A DNA stretch of 64,000 bases from assembly GCF_001696605.3 (NCBI RefSeq), contig NZ_CP031716.1:434001-498000 (forward strand), written 5' to 3'. The notes below the pieces were generated by a model. The model made no database searches and was not told where the DNA came from. It saw only the letters and a list, made by a program, of their open reading frames with translations. Positions 29,185 through 37,593 of the stretch are shown in pieces. Position 1 is the stretch's first letter; every line of letters starts with the position of its first letter. The translations under genes were made by a program, and so were the position numbers. The stretch is from Acinetobacter wuhouensis. Lineage in GTDB: Bacteria > Pseudomonadota > Gammaproteobacteria > Pseudomonadales > Moraxellaceae.

Positions 29185-29373
29185 ATGGCGAAGAAAAAAG
29201 CTGCGCCTGAAGTTGTAATTCACAACTTTGTGGCAAAACACATGAACGATTTTAACAAGAGCCAAACTTTTGTAGATCGAAAAAAGAATGCAAAACGAGG
29301 CTATGCAAAACACAAAAAAGGGGGATACTCAAATGATTATCTCCCTTTTTTAATGCTTCAAATTTGTGCTTAA
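29185..29373 (+). CDS. Small basic ArfA-like protein; ORF runs through its own terminator
   Basis: A 62-codon ORF with AAGGT before the ATG. The product is basic: MAKKKAAPEVVIHNFVAKHM, then FNKSQTFVDRKKNAKRGYAKHKKGG. The core FxxRxKxxKxGY...K is reminiscent of the ribosome-binding part of the alternative rescue factor ArfA, but similarity is weak. The striking point is that a strong terminator hairpin (29314-29351) lies inside the reading frame, with the stop codon only at 29371-29373. Transcripts ending at the T-run would lack a stop. Known proteobacterial arfA genes yield functional, truncated protein from such non-stop mRNAs. Family identity is uncertain; gene reality is well supported. 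Confidence 0.65.
   Translation: MAKKKAAPEVVIHNFVAKHMNDFNKSQTFVDRKKNAKRGYAKHKKGGYSNDYLPFLMLQICA
29314..29351 (+). terminator. Terminator hairpin embedded in the ArfA-like ORF
   Basis: A 14-base stem, AAAAAAGGGGGATA (29314-29327) with TATCTCCCTTTTTT (29338-29351), one G-U pair and a 10-base loop. The T-run is part of the stem. It ends 20 bases before the ORF's stop codon. Confidence 0.88.
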
Positions 29374-29425
29374 TACATTGAAATATTAACAATAAAAATA
29401 TTTAACTTAAAAATAAACCTTCAAA

Positions 29426-31720
29426 TTAAACATTCACCAAACGATTCGATTTCACCATATCTGCTAAACCATGATGACGGAAGAAGTATTCCATCCAACT
29501 TTTCACCATCAATGGGTTATTCATCGCCACGACTTCTTCCAAAAGCTTTTGAGCATCTGTCATCGATACATGGCAAATTGCTTTGCGCACACGAAGAATA
29601 TTACTTGAACTCATCGACAGTGTATTGAAACCCATAGCCATAAGTAAAATTGCAGACAATGGATCCCCTGCCATTTCACCACAGATACTGATCGGTTTGT
29701 CATACTTATGACATTCCTGAACCAAACGCGTTAAGGCACGTAGTACAGAAGGGTGGAAGTGAGAATACACACTCGACACACGGGGGTTATTACGGTCAAC
29801 TGCAAGTAAATATTGAATCAAGTCATTCGAACCGACTGAGAAGAAATCCACCAGTTCAGCAAACTCACCAATCTGTAAAAGCACACTCGGTACTTCGACC
29901 ATGATGCCGATTTTAGGTTTGGTGATTTTAACTTGTTCCTCTTCCTGAACCGCCATCCAGTCACGTTCAAGCAGATAAAGTGCTTCTTCAACTTCACTGA
30001 CACTGGTCACCATCGGCAGTAAAATATGCAGATTATTCAGACCGATACTGGCTTTGAGCATGGCACGAATTTGTGAAGAAAAAATCTCAGGATGATCGAG
30101 TGTGAAACGAATCCCACGCCATCCCAAAGCTGAGTTTTCTTCTTCAATTTGGAAATAAGGCAAGTCTTTATCTGCACCAATATCCAGGGTACGCATCACC
30201 ACAGGCTTATTGGCAAAGTGACTGAGCTGTTGACGATAAATCGCACGTTGTTCTTCTTCACCTGGAAAGCGTTCACGGAGCATGAACGGAATTTCTGAAC
30301 GATATAAGCCAACACCTTTGGCACCACGTTGTACACCACGAACCACATCAATCATTAAGCCTGTATTGACGTACAACTTGACCGCAACACCATCGGGCGT
30401 GATTGAATCTTTAGTTTCGTATTGCTTTAAATCTTTGGCAATTTGTTCTTCTTCTTTTTGAATCTCTTTATAACGAGTACGCAAACGCCGTGGTGGATTT
30501 ACAAACACACGACCTTGATAAGCATCGACGATCATTTCAACATCATCGAGGGTATTTACAGGTAATTCAGTCACGCCAACGACTGTCGGAATACCGAGCG
30601 CACGCGCCACGATCACCATGTGTGAATTGGCAGCGCCTTCAGACGTGACAATGGCTGCAATTTTATCAACAGGTAATTCAACCAATGCTGCAGTACTGAT
30701 TTCTTCACCGATTAAAATACTTTCAGACGTGATTTCTTTATGACTGGTATCGCCTTCTTGCAAAGCTGCTAAGATGCGTCGTCCAAGATCTTTTAAATCA
30801 GACACACGTTCACGTAAGTAGTCATCTTCCATTTGCGCAAACAATGCGACATGACGGTCGATGACATGCTTTACTGCACCTTGTGCCCAACTACCATCAC
30901 GGATGATTTCTTTAATCTCACTCGGTAAAGCATTTTCATCTAACATGCGTAAGAACACGCTAAATAGCGCTCGTTCTTCAGCCATGAGTGAATCTTGCAT
31001 TTTATCGTCGAGGGATTGGATCTCAGTGCGAACATCAGAAATTGCACGATCTAAAAGTTCAAGCTCTTCACTAATATCATCAGCATCACGATCTGGCACA
31101 GCCGCCAAATCCGCAGGTGGGTAGAGAATAATGGCGCGCCCTAAAGCAATACCACCTGCACCAGAAGAACCTTGGAAGGTTTTATAGTTAGATGAACTGC
31201 TTGGTTTACGGAAAACATCAATATTCCCGACAGCATGTGCATGTGCGATGACACCCGAAAGTTGCGCGCATAATGTGACGAGGAAGGATTCAGCGGCTTC
31301 ACTGAAATCTTGAGATTCTTTATTTTGAACCACCATCACGCCCATCACTTTACGACGGTACATGACTGGAACACCAAGGAAAGAGTTATAGACTTCTTCC
31401 CCTGTTTCAGGGAAATAGGCAAAGCGCTCATGTTTAAAGGCATTGTCTAAGTTGACAATTTCTTCACGTTGACCGACTAAGCCGACCAAGCCTTCACCGA
31501 GTTGCAATGAAACATTGCCTACAGATTCTGGGTTTAAACCTTTAGTTGCCATCAACACATAACGTTGATTTCGTTCATCTAAAAGATAAATCGAGCATAC
31601 ATCGACATGCATTGCTTCAGAAACTTGGCTGACCATAATTTCTAAAGACTCATGCAAACTGACGGACGCATTGATTTCTTGCACAATGCGTCTTAGGGTG
31701 TCCAGTTGCATGTTCGACAT
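29426..31720 (-). CDS. ptsP: PEP-protein phosphotransferase PtsP (EI-Ntr)
   Basis: Enzyme I of the nitrogen PTS, which takes phosphate from PEP and passes it to NPr (PtsO). The 764 residues comprise an N-terminal GAF domain (about 1-160), the EI N-terminal HPr-binding domain (about 180-310), the swivelling phosphohistidine domain with TSEGAANSHMVIVARALGIPTV (active His), and the PEP-binding TIM barrel (RTLDIGADKDLPYF, GVGLYRSEIPFM, SICGEMAGDP). It lies 81 bases behind rppH on the same strand, as in Pseudomonas. It is likely involved in regulatory phosphorylation rather than sugar uptake. Confidence 0.96.
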   Translation of the reverse strand: MSNMQLDTLRRIVQEINASVSLHESLEIMVSQVSEAMHVDVCSIYLLDERNQRYVLMATKGLNPESVGNVSLQLGEGLVGLVGQREEIVNLDNAFKHERFAYFPETGEEVYNSFLGVPVMYRRKVMGVMVVQNKESQDFSEAAESFLVTLCAQLSGVIAHAHAVGNIDVFRKPSSSSNYKTFQGSSGAGGIALGRAIILYPPADLAAVPDRDADDISEELELLDRAISDVRTEIQSLDDKMQDSLMAEERALFSVFLRMLDENALPSEIKEIIRDGSWAQGAVKHVIDRHVALFAQMEDDYLRERVSDLKDLGRRILAALQEGDTSHKEITSESILIGEEISTAALVELPVDKIAAIVTSEGAANSHMVIVARALGIPTVVGVTELPVNTLDDVEMIVDAYQGRVFVNPPRRLRTRYKEIQKEEEQIAKDLKQYETKDSITPDGVAVKLYVNTGLMIDVVRGVQRGAKGVGLYRSEIPFMLRERFPGEEEQRAIYRQQLSHFANKPVVMRTLDIGADKDLPYFQIEEENSALGWRGIRFTLDHPEIFSSQIRAMLKASIGLNNLHILLPMVTSVSEVEEALYLLERDWMAVQEEEQVKITKPKIGIMVEVPSVLLQIGEFAELVDFFSVGSNDLIQYLLAVDRNNPRVSSVYSHFHPSVLRALTRLVQECHKYDKPISICGEMAGDPLSAILLMAMGFNTLSMSSSNILRVRKAICHVSMTDAQKLLEEVVAMNNPLMVKSWMEYFFRHHGLADMVKSNRLVNV

Positions 31721-31801
31721 GAAGGTATGCTCCTTATTTATGTTCGGTTTAACGCGATTTCATTTGCAATTATTTATAACAGCACTGTTTTGAAAAATCA
31801 T

Positions 31802-32302
31802 TCAAATTTTTGAAGAAATTTCAGCACCATGCTGTGGCATCTGCATGCATAACTCCATCATCGCTTTACGATAAACATCACGTTTAAAATTCACCACTTG
31901 ACCAAGCGGGTACCAGTAACTCACCCATTGCCATTGGTCAAATTCTGGCGGGTCAGACAAATTCAACTGAATATGTTTCGTTGAAGCTGTCAGTTTGAGT
32001 AAAAACCATTTCTGTTTTTGTCCAATACAAATCGGATCGGAATCCGAGCGAATGTATCGAAGCGGCAAACGATAATGCAACCAGTCATCTGTCTGGGCGA
32101 TTATTTGGACGTGCTCGGGTAGGAGCCCAACTTCTTCTCGTAGTTCTCTATAAAGAGCTTGCTCAGGAGTTTCTCCAAACTGGATCCCCCCTTGAGGAAA
32201 TTGCCATGCATTGTGACCAATGCGTTTTGCCCATAACACTTGTCCAATATCATTTGCCAAAATGATCCCGACGTTAGGTCGGAAACCTTCTGAGTCGATC
32301 AT
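31802..32302 (-). CDS. rppH: RNA pyrophosphohydrolase RppH
   Basis: A Nudix hydrolase that removes pyrophosphate from mRNA 5-prime ends to start decay. The 166 residues begin [17 protein letters not shown] and include [12 protein letters not shown]. The Nudix box G-x5-E-x7-REUxEExGU occupies residues 38-60 (G38, E44, R52-E53, E56-E57, G59). Length and N-terminal motif are diagnostic of RppH. It is the first gene of the rppH-ptsP unit and divergent from the HAD phosphatase. Confidence 0.95.
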   Translation of the reverse strand: MIDSEGFRPNVGIILANDIGQVLWAKRIGHNAWQFPQGGIQFGETPEQALYRELREEVGLLPEHVQIIAQTDDWLHYRLPLRYIRSDSDPICIGQKQKWFLLKLTASTKHIQLNLSDPPEFDQWQWVSYWYPLGQVVNFKRDVYRKAMMELCMQMPQHGAEISSKI

Positions 32303-32329
32303 TTGGCTACCTAAAAATTGTTAATTTCA

Positions 32330-32383
32330 TTTGACTTTATATATGGGGACACACACTCTTTTGTCCAACTCGATAAAGTCAAA
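32330..32383. repeat. Widely spaced inverted repeat between rppH and the HAD gene
   Basis: Eleven-base arms TTTGACTTTAT (32330-32340) and ATAAAGTCAAA (32373-32383) flank an inner GGAC/GTCC pair. Each arm contains TTGACT reading inward. Downstream, TGCTATGAT (32402-32410) is a good extended -10 for the HAD gene. Confidence 0.5.
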
Positions 32384-32486
32384 GTAATAATGTTGTAAAA
32401 TTGCTATGATCTTACCGAATTTCTATCGACTAGCGGTGATAGATTTACAATTTTTTTCTTAAATTTCAGTTTGAACGAGTATTTTC

Positions 32487-33137
32487 ATGAAATTGGCGTT
32501 GTTTGACCTAGATCACACCTTATTAAATACCGACTCTGACCATTCTTGGGGCGAGTTTTTAGTCAATGAAGGCTTGGTTGATCCAGTCCATCACCGTGCC
32601 ATGAATGACAAGTTCTATGAAGATTACAAAGCAGGGCAACTTGACCCGATTGCGTATAATGAATTTGTATTTGAATTTTTAACTCAGCATGACAATGAAT
32701 ACTTAACTGAACTACATCAGTTATTTATGCAAAAAGTGATTCGTCCGCAGATGCGCCCTAAAGGTTTTGCGGCGATTCAACGCCATAAAGATGCAGGACA
32801 TGAATTGGTTGGGATTACTGCAACATCAGACTTTATTACTGCACCGATTTTTCGTGAATTTGGTATTACAGAAATCATTGCCACCAATGCTGAAGTCAAA
32901 GATGGTAAATACACAGGCAAAGTGACCAATATTCCATGTTATCAAAAAGGTAAATTGGCGCGTTTGGATCAATGGCTTGAGGGGCGTGATGTGACTGAGT
33001 CATGGGCTTATTCTGATTCAATCAATGACCGTTTCTTGTTGGAATATGCAGATCATGCTTTTGCGATTAATCCAGATGATCGTTTAGAAGCTTTGGCAAA
33101 AGAGCAGGCTTGGGAAATTCAAGATTGGTCGATTTGA
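32487..33137 (+). CDS. HAD-IB family phosphatase, probable histidinol-phosphatase
   Basis: A 216-residue HAD hydrolase of the SerB-like IB subfamily: motif I FDLDHTLLNTDSD (D7 nucleophile, D9), motif II GITATSDF, motif III lysine near YQKGKLARL, and motif IV SDSINDRFLLE. The same trio (HAD gene, rppH, ptsP) occurs in Pseudomonas aeruginosa, where the HAD protein PA0335 has been reported as a histidinol-phosphate phosphatase. By synteny and type this may be the missing histidine-pathway phosphatase; the substrate cannot be read from sequence alone. Confidence 0.8.
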   Translation: MKLALFDLDHTLLNTDSDHSWGEFLVNEGLVDPVHHRAMNDKFYEDYKAGQLDPIAYNEFVFEFLTQHDNEYLTELHQLFMQKVIRPQMRPKGFAAIQRHKDAGHELVGITATSDFITAPIFREFGITEIIATNAEVKDGKYTGKVTNIPCYQKGKLARLDQWLEGRDVTESWAYSDSINDRFLLEYADHAFAINPDDRLEALAKEQAWEIQDWSI

Positions 33138-33168
33138 TTGATTGTGTTATTGATGAAGTAGATGAATG

Positions 33169-33191
33169 ACAGCACTGAGGTGCTGTTTTTT
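33169..33191 (+). terminator. Intrinsic terminator after the HAD gene
   Basis: Stem ACAGCAC/GTGCTGT with loop TGAG followed by TTTTTA. Confidence 0.88.
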
Positions 33192-33315
33192 ATTTTCAAA
33201 ATTTAAATTCTGAGATTTGTAATTATTTTTATAAATAAAGGTTTTGTGCTTCATTTTAAAAATAAAAATGCTATGTTGGTTTTAGAATTTTTTAGAAACT
33301 GCTGGAGAAAATAAA

Positions 33316-33558
33316 ATGAGCCAAACACGTCCAAGAATGACTAATTTATTTGAACAACTGGGTTTGGATTCAAGTGAAGCGGGAATTGCAAAATTTATCG
33401 AAACCCATCAGTTAGATGCAGATACAACCATTGTCCAAGCCAATATCTGGTCAGAATCACAACGCCAATTTTTAGCTGAAAAGATTAAGTCAGATGGTGA
33501 GTGGGCACTTGTTGTAGATCAACTGAATGAGTCATTACATGAAGATTCAGTGAAATAA
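33316..33558 (+). CDS. DUF2789-family protein
   Basis: An 80-residue cytoplasmic protein with the DUF2789 pattern: MTNLFEQLGLDSSEAGIAKFIETHQL, then FWSxxQxxFL-like IWSESQRQFLAEKIKSDGEWALVVDQLNESL. The function is unknown. It is monocistronic, with its own terminator 24 bases on. Confidence 0.88.
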   Translation: MSQTRPRMTNLFEQLGLDSSEAGIAKFIETHQLDADTTIVQANIWSESQRQFLAEKIKSDGEWALVVDQLNESLHEDSVK

Positions 33559-33581
33559 AATATTGAGATTCTGATGATTCA

Positions 33582-33611
33582 AAAACCGCATTTCTAGAGA
33601 AGTGCGGTTTT
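33582..33611. terminator. Terminator after the DUF2789 gene
   Basis: AAAACCGCA (33582-33590) pairs with TGCGGTTTT (33603-33611); the loop can add a further short TTCT/AGAG pairing. A-rich and T-rich flanks make it usable from both sides. Confidence 0.85.
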
Positions 33612-33670
33612 ATTTGTATGGATGATATGCCGAGCAGTTTAAAGATTGCTCGGCTTTTAAGTATTTAAAA

Positions 33671-34528
33671 TTACTTCATCATTTCAATCAGTTCTTGCAC
33701 CGCACGTGATTGTGTACGCGCAGGGTGCCAGACCATGCCCAATTGACGATTCATTTCAAAAGGAATGCCGAGCTGATGTAAGTCTTGATTGAGCAAAGTC
33801 TTAGGTAAAACAGACCAGCCTAGCCCAATCGAAACCAACATGCGAATCGACTCAAGTGGGTTGTTGCTCATGGTGATTTTCGGTTTTAAGCCTTGCTTTT
33901 CAAATTCAGCCAAGGTGATTTGGCTAGTATAGGTTTGTGCTGCTGGAAGCAGACTTGGATATTCAATTAAGTCTTCTAATTTGAGATTCTTCTTTTGTGC
34001 AAGTGGATGAAATGGTGCAACCACAAAAACCAAAGGATCATTCCAAATGGTGATATAGCTGAGGCGTTCATCACCTTGCGGAGGTAAGGTTAAGAAAGCT
34101 AATTCTAAATCACCCGCAAGTACTTGTTCATGCGCCTGTTCCGAATCTACAAAATGCACATCCAATTTCACTTCAGGAAATTGTTGAACGTATTTTTTTA
34201 AATGCTGTGGTAAATGGTGTAGACCAATATGGTGACTGGTACCAATCTTTAATTTTCCACGGACTTCGCCTTGTTCATGGCTTAGTGTATGGTGAATGTC
34301 ACCTAATTCATTTAACCAACTTTTAACTTTAGGCAATAGTGAATGAGCCGCATGCGTTGCTTGCACACCACGTCCCGCAGACTCAAAAAGTTTGACGCCA
34401 AAATACTCTTCTAAACTATGTATTCGTTTGGTCACAGCAGGTTGGGTAATAAACAGATGTTCTGCTGCCATGGAAATAGATCCTGTTTCCATTACTTTTA
34501 CGAAAGCTTCAAAGGCTGCTAAATTCAT
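33671..34528 (-). CDS. LysR-family transcriptional regulator
   Basis: A 285-residue LysR protein: HTH MNLAAFEAFVKVMETGSISMAAEHLFITQPAVTKRIHSLEEYFGVKLF, then an effector domain starting GKLKIGTSHHIGLHHLP. An orthologous LysR gene lies next to leuC in other gammaproteobacteria, so it is probably part of the same neighbourhood, although 1.6 kb separates them here. The target is unknown. The signature IGLGWSVLPKTLL is normal for the family. Confidence 0.88.
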   Translation of the reverse strand: MNLAAFEAFVKVMETGSISMAAEHLFITQPAVTKRIHSLEEYFGVKLFESAGRGVQATHAAHSLLPKVKSWLNELGDIHHTLSHEQGEVRGKLKIGTSHHIGLHHLPQHLKKYVQQFPEVKLDVHFVDSEQAHEQVLAGDLELAFLTLPPQGDERLSYITIWNDPLVFVVAPFHPLAQKKNLKLEDLIEYPSLLPAAQTYTSQITLAEFEKQGLKPKITMSNNPLESIRMLVSIGLGWSVLPKTLLNQDLHQLGIPFEMNRQLGMVWHPARTQSRAVQELIEMMK

Positions 34529-34736
34529 TGTCTATCCATCCATAAAGAAATTTTATGCGTAATTTATTATTTAGAAATTTTAAGAATAAATCAAAGTAAA
34601 TTTTAAGTTTTTTTCATTGATTGGTTTTACAGCTTGTTTTTAGAATTTATGAAAAGTTTATATACAAGTTTTTGCTATATGATTTGGTCTCATTTCATTT
34701 ATAGTCAGTCTATAAAAAGAACAAAAGGAAAACTAT

Positions 34737-35042
34737 TTGAATAGAACAGTTCTAAATCCACCAACAATGACATCGATTCATTATTTTAAACAGCTTTCAA
34801 GAAGCACTTATACTGCATCATGGCTGAGATTTTTTACCACACTTATTATTCTAAATAGCATAGGCTTTGGCTTGTTGTATTTTTTTAAGTGGTATATCCC
34901 TATCATTATTATGGAAGTTATTACATTGTTTTGGTTAAGAGCTAGATTCAATCGAATAACTAAAATGAAAGAATTAGAAAGTTTTCAAACCCTGATTATA
35001 TCTGGACAGCATTTAGAAAAAGACATCCAAATATCAGTGTGA
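34737..35042 (+). CDS. Small membrane protein, unknown function
   Basis: A 101-residue protein from a TTG start with AAGGAAA eight bases upstream; an ATG start at 34770 is possible. Two hydrophobic segments (about residues 30-50 and 54-72) are followed by a cytoplasmic-looking charged tail. I recognise no family. It overlaps the next gene by four bases (GTGA), so the pair forms one translational unit. Confidence 0.7.
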   Translation: MNRTVLNPPTMTSIHYFKQLSRSTYTASWLRFFTTLIILNSIGFGLLYFFKWYIPIIIMEVITLFWLRARFNRITKMKELESFQTLIISGQHLEKDIQISV

Positions 35043-35626
35043 CATCGTATAAACATATCGAGGATGGATTTAAAGATTATTTGGCATTACATATTTGGAT
35101 CAAGCAAGCCTATGCGATGCCTTCTCATTCTGTGGATGCGTTATGGCATTTACTGATTGAGGAATATGATAGTTTTTATCGTGTCATGTGTGAAACTTTT
35201 TTAGGTTATCACTTAATTCACAAACCTCATGAGCAAGCTCCAACAGATTCACAGAAAATCAGTCAGCGACAACAACTGGCAAATACATGGCAGGCTGCAT
35301 GTCATATACATGGATTAGATCCACAAAAAACGCATATTTTGCCACGAATATTTCAAGTCGATGCGCACATTCGTTGGGAACAGGGTTTGATTTGCAGTTT
35401 ACCTTTTCTGATTGCATTGTATGCACAAATGAGTGCGACCTCGGCGATTCCCAATGATCAAGCCATGTCTTCTTGTTCATCAAATTCGACAACAGCATGC
35501 TCTTCAATGACTACTTTATGCACAAGTTCGGGGTCATCTCATGACTCAAATCATTCTTCTAATAGTTCAGATTCTTCGTCTTCTTGTAGCAGTTGCAGTA
35601 GTTGTGGAGGAGGCGGTGGTGATTGA
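35039..35626 (+). CDS. GRDP-like protein with Ser/Cys/Gly-rich tail
   Basis: From GTG at 35039, 195 residues. Residues about 1-135 contain FKDYLALHIWIKQAYAMPS, VDALWHLLIEEYDSFYRVMC and FLGYHLIHKP, matching the VDxxWH...Y...C...G..LHH.P pattern of plant-like glycine-rich domain proteins (GRDP, DUF1399). The last 55 residues are low complexity: Ser/Thr/Cys/Asn with SSCSSCSSCGGGGGD at the end. Bacterial proteins ending in Cys/Gly-rich tails (TIGR04222-like) are known next to small membrane proteins. No signal peptide is visible; the role is unknown. Confidence 0.7.
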   Translation: MTSYKHIEDGFKDYLALHIWIKQAYAMPSHSVDALWHLLIEEYDSFYRVMCETFLGYHLIHKPHEQAPTDSQKISQRQQLANTWQAACHIHGLDPQKTHILPRIFQVDAHIRWEQGLICSLPFLIALYAQMSATSAIPNDQAMSSCSSNSTTACSSMTTLCTSSGSSHDSNHSSNSSDSSSSCSSCSSCGGGGGD

Positions 35627-35645
35627 CACCTCCTCATTTATTTTG
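35607..35645 (+). terminator. Terminator overlapping the end of the GRDP-like gene
   Basis: GAGGAGG (35607-35613) pairs with CCTCCTC (35629-35635); the stop codon TGA (35624-35626) lies in the loop and ATTTATTTTG follows. The stem encodes part of the poly-Gly tail. Confidence 0.7.
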
Positions 35646-35646
35646 T

Positions 35647-35889
35647 TTAAGCGTTGACTTCAGTCGCTTGCGCCAACTTTTGATCTTTTTTATTCCAAAT
35701 TTTCTCATGGAAGAAGAATGCGACAGCTTGTACAGTTGGCTCAACTAAACTTAAAGTGATAGCCATCCATAGATTTCCTGTAATAACATAAGCCACCATC
35801 ATTGCGACAGTGATGTGCATGATGTAATAACTTAAGGTTTTTTTGAAAATTCGTTGATTGGTTTGAACAAAATTTTGAATACGTGCCAT
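35647..35889 (-). CDS. DUF2061-family membrane protein
   Basis: About 80 residues from MARIQNF. KKTLSYYIMHITVAMMVAYVITGNLWMAITLSLVEPTVQAVAFFFHEKIW is the DUF2061 signature: two membrane helices and a HExxW end. The function is unknown. A Fur-box-like sequence sits 28-46 bases upstream of its start, so iron control is likely. Confidence 0.87.
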   Translation of the reverse strand: MARIQNFVQTNQRIFKKTLSYYIMHITVAMMVAYVITGNLWMAITLSLVEPTVQAVAFFFHEKIWNKKDQKLAQATEVNA

Positions 35890-35916
35890 GATCATCACCA
35901 CAAGATTAGAAGTTAA

Positions 35917-35935
35917 TTAAATAATAATCATTATC
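35917..35935. promoter_or_regulatory. Fur-box-like site
   Basis: The 19-mer TTAAATAATAATCATTATC matches the consensus GATAATGATAATCATTATC at 15 of 19 positions, with the whole right half exact. It lies upstream of the DUF2061 gene and about 150 bases before the leuC promoter. Confidence 0.65.
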
Positions 35936-36058
35936 ATTTAAAATGTAAAAGAGAATTTTAAATTGGTGATGATTGGATTTGTGAATTAAGTTGATATTTA
36001 GAATATTTAAAAACACAAAGTGATTCCAAAAAGTTTTTAAATTAATAAAAATGATAAA

Positions 36059-36087
36059 TTAGATTTATGTAAAAACACGGTTATAAT
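36059..36087 (+). promoter_or_regulatory. Candidate leuC promoter
   Basis: A perfect -10 TATAAT at 36082-36087 with TTAGAT at 36059-36064, 17 bases apart. It would start transcription about 35-40 bases before the leuC ATG, leaving no room for a leucine attenuation leader. Confidence 0.6.
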
Positions 36088-36130
36088 CGACTTAATGAAA
36101 GAATTACCCAGTCCAGTGGAGCGCATCGAC

Positions 36131-37579
36131 ATGGCAGGCGAAAACCAAAAAGCAAAAACTGAAAATACAAAAACGTTGTATGACAAATTGTGGGATGACC
36201 ACTTAGTAAAACAACGCGATGACGGCTCTGCATTGCTCTATATCGACCGTCACTTATTGCATGAAGTAACGTCTCCACAAGCTTTTGAAGGTTTGCAATT
36301 GGCAGGTCGTACACCTTGGCGTTTAAGTGCTAACGTAGCAACACCTGACCATAACGTTCCAACGTCGACCAAAGAGCGTTCAGAAGGGATTGCAGGGATC
36401 GAAGATGATACTTCACGTATCCAAGTACAAACTTTAGATGACAACTGTAAAACTTTTAATGTGGTTCAATTCGACATTAATGATGTACGTCAGGGTATTG
36501 CACATGTGGTTGGTCCTGAGCAAGGCTTAACTTTGCCAGGTATGACCGTGGTTTGTGGTGACTCACATACAGCAACACATGGTGCATTTGGTTGTTTGGC
36601 GCATGGGATCGGAACATCAGAAGTTGAACATGTATTGGCAACCCAATGCTTAGTTCAAAAGAAAATGAAAAACATGTTGGTACGTGTTGACGGTAAATTA
36701 GGTCAAGGCGTAACGCCAAAAGATGTGGTATTAGCCATTATCGGTAAAATCGGCACTGCTGGTGGTACAGGTCATGCGATTGAATTCGGTGGTCAAGTGT
36801 TCCGTGATATGTCGATCGAAGGTCGTATGACTGTGTGTAATATGGCAATCGAAGGTGGTGCTCGTGTGGGTATGGTGGCTGTTGATGACAAAACCATTGA
36901 ATACGTAAAAGATCGTCCATACGCACCTAAAGGTGAACAGTGGGATGCTGCTGTGGCGTATTGGAATACTTTAGTTTCTGATGAAGGCGCACATTTCGAT
37001 ACAGTTGTGGTCTTACAAGGTGAAGAGATTGAACCGCAAGTGTCGTGGGGAACGTCTCCTGAAATGGTGATTCCTGTGTCACAAGCTGTTCCTACCTTGG
37101 AACAGGCGAAAGATGATGTACAGCGTAATGACTGGACACGTGCTTATCAGTACATGGGATTGAATGGCGGTCAGGCATTGGCAGATATTCAATTAGACCG
37201 CGTATTTATCGGTTCATGTACTAACTCACGTATTGAAGACATTCGTGCAGCAGCAGAAGTTGCGAAAGGCAAAAAAGTTGCTTCAACAATTAAGCAAGCG
37301 ATGGTTGTTCCGGGTTCTGGTTTAGTTAAAGCACAAGCAGAAGCAGAAGGTTTGGATAAAATTTTGGTTGAAGCTGGTTTTGAATGGCGTGAACCAGGTT
37401 GTTCAATGTGTTTAGCCATGAATGCTGATAAATTACAGCCTGGTGAGCATTGTGCATCAACCTCTAACCGTAACTTTGAGGGTCGTCAGGGTAATGGCGG
37501 TCGTACACATTTGGTGAGTCCAGCCATGGCAGCTGCGGCGGCGATTGCAGGTCATTTTGTTGATGTGCGTACATTCTAA
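36131..37579 (+). CDS. leuC: 3-isopropylmalate dehydratase large subunit
   Basis: With LeuD this [4Fe-4S] enzyme isomerises 2-isopropylmalate to 3-isopropylmalate in leucine synthesis. From ATG 36131 (GGAG ten bases upstream) it is 482 residues. Visible are [34 protein letters not shown], and cluster cysteines in [11 protein letters not shown] and [11 protein letters not shown]. Longer in-frame starts at 36095 would overlap the promoter transcription start. leuD follows after 14 bases. Confidence 0.96.
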   Translation: MAGENQKAKTENTKTLYDKLWDDHLVKQRDDGSALLYIDRHLLHEVTSPQAFEGLQLAGRTPWRLSANVATPDHNVPTSTKERSEGIAGIEDDTSRIQVQTLDDNCKTFNVVQFDINDVRQGIAHVVGPEQGLTLPGMTVVCGDSHTATHGAFGCLAHGIGTSEVEHVLATQCLVQKKMKNMLVRVDGKLGQGVTPKDVVLAIIGKIGTAGGTGHAIEFGGQVFRDMSIEGRMTVCNMAIEGGARVGMVAVDDKTIEYVKDRPYAPKGEQWDAAVAYWNTLVSDEGAHFDTVVVLQGEEIEPQVSWGTSPEMVIPVSQAVPTLEQAKDDVQRNDWTRAYQYMGLNGGQALADIQLDRVFIGSCTNSRIEDIRAAAEVAKGKKVASTIKQAMVVPGSGLVKAQAEAEGLDKILVEAGFEWREPGCSMCLAMNADKLQPGEHCASTSNRNFEGRQGNGGRTHLVSPAMAAAAAIAGHFVDVRTF

Positions 37580-37593
37580 TAGGAGCATGGATC

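Noticed and set aside
36095..36130. Leucine attenuator leader peptide before leuC
   Set aside because: The 12 extra in-frame codons contain only one Leu, and the promoter at 36059-36087 leaves only about 37 bases of leader with no attenuator hairpins.
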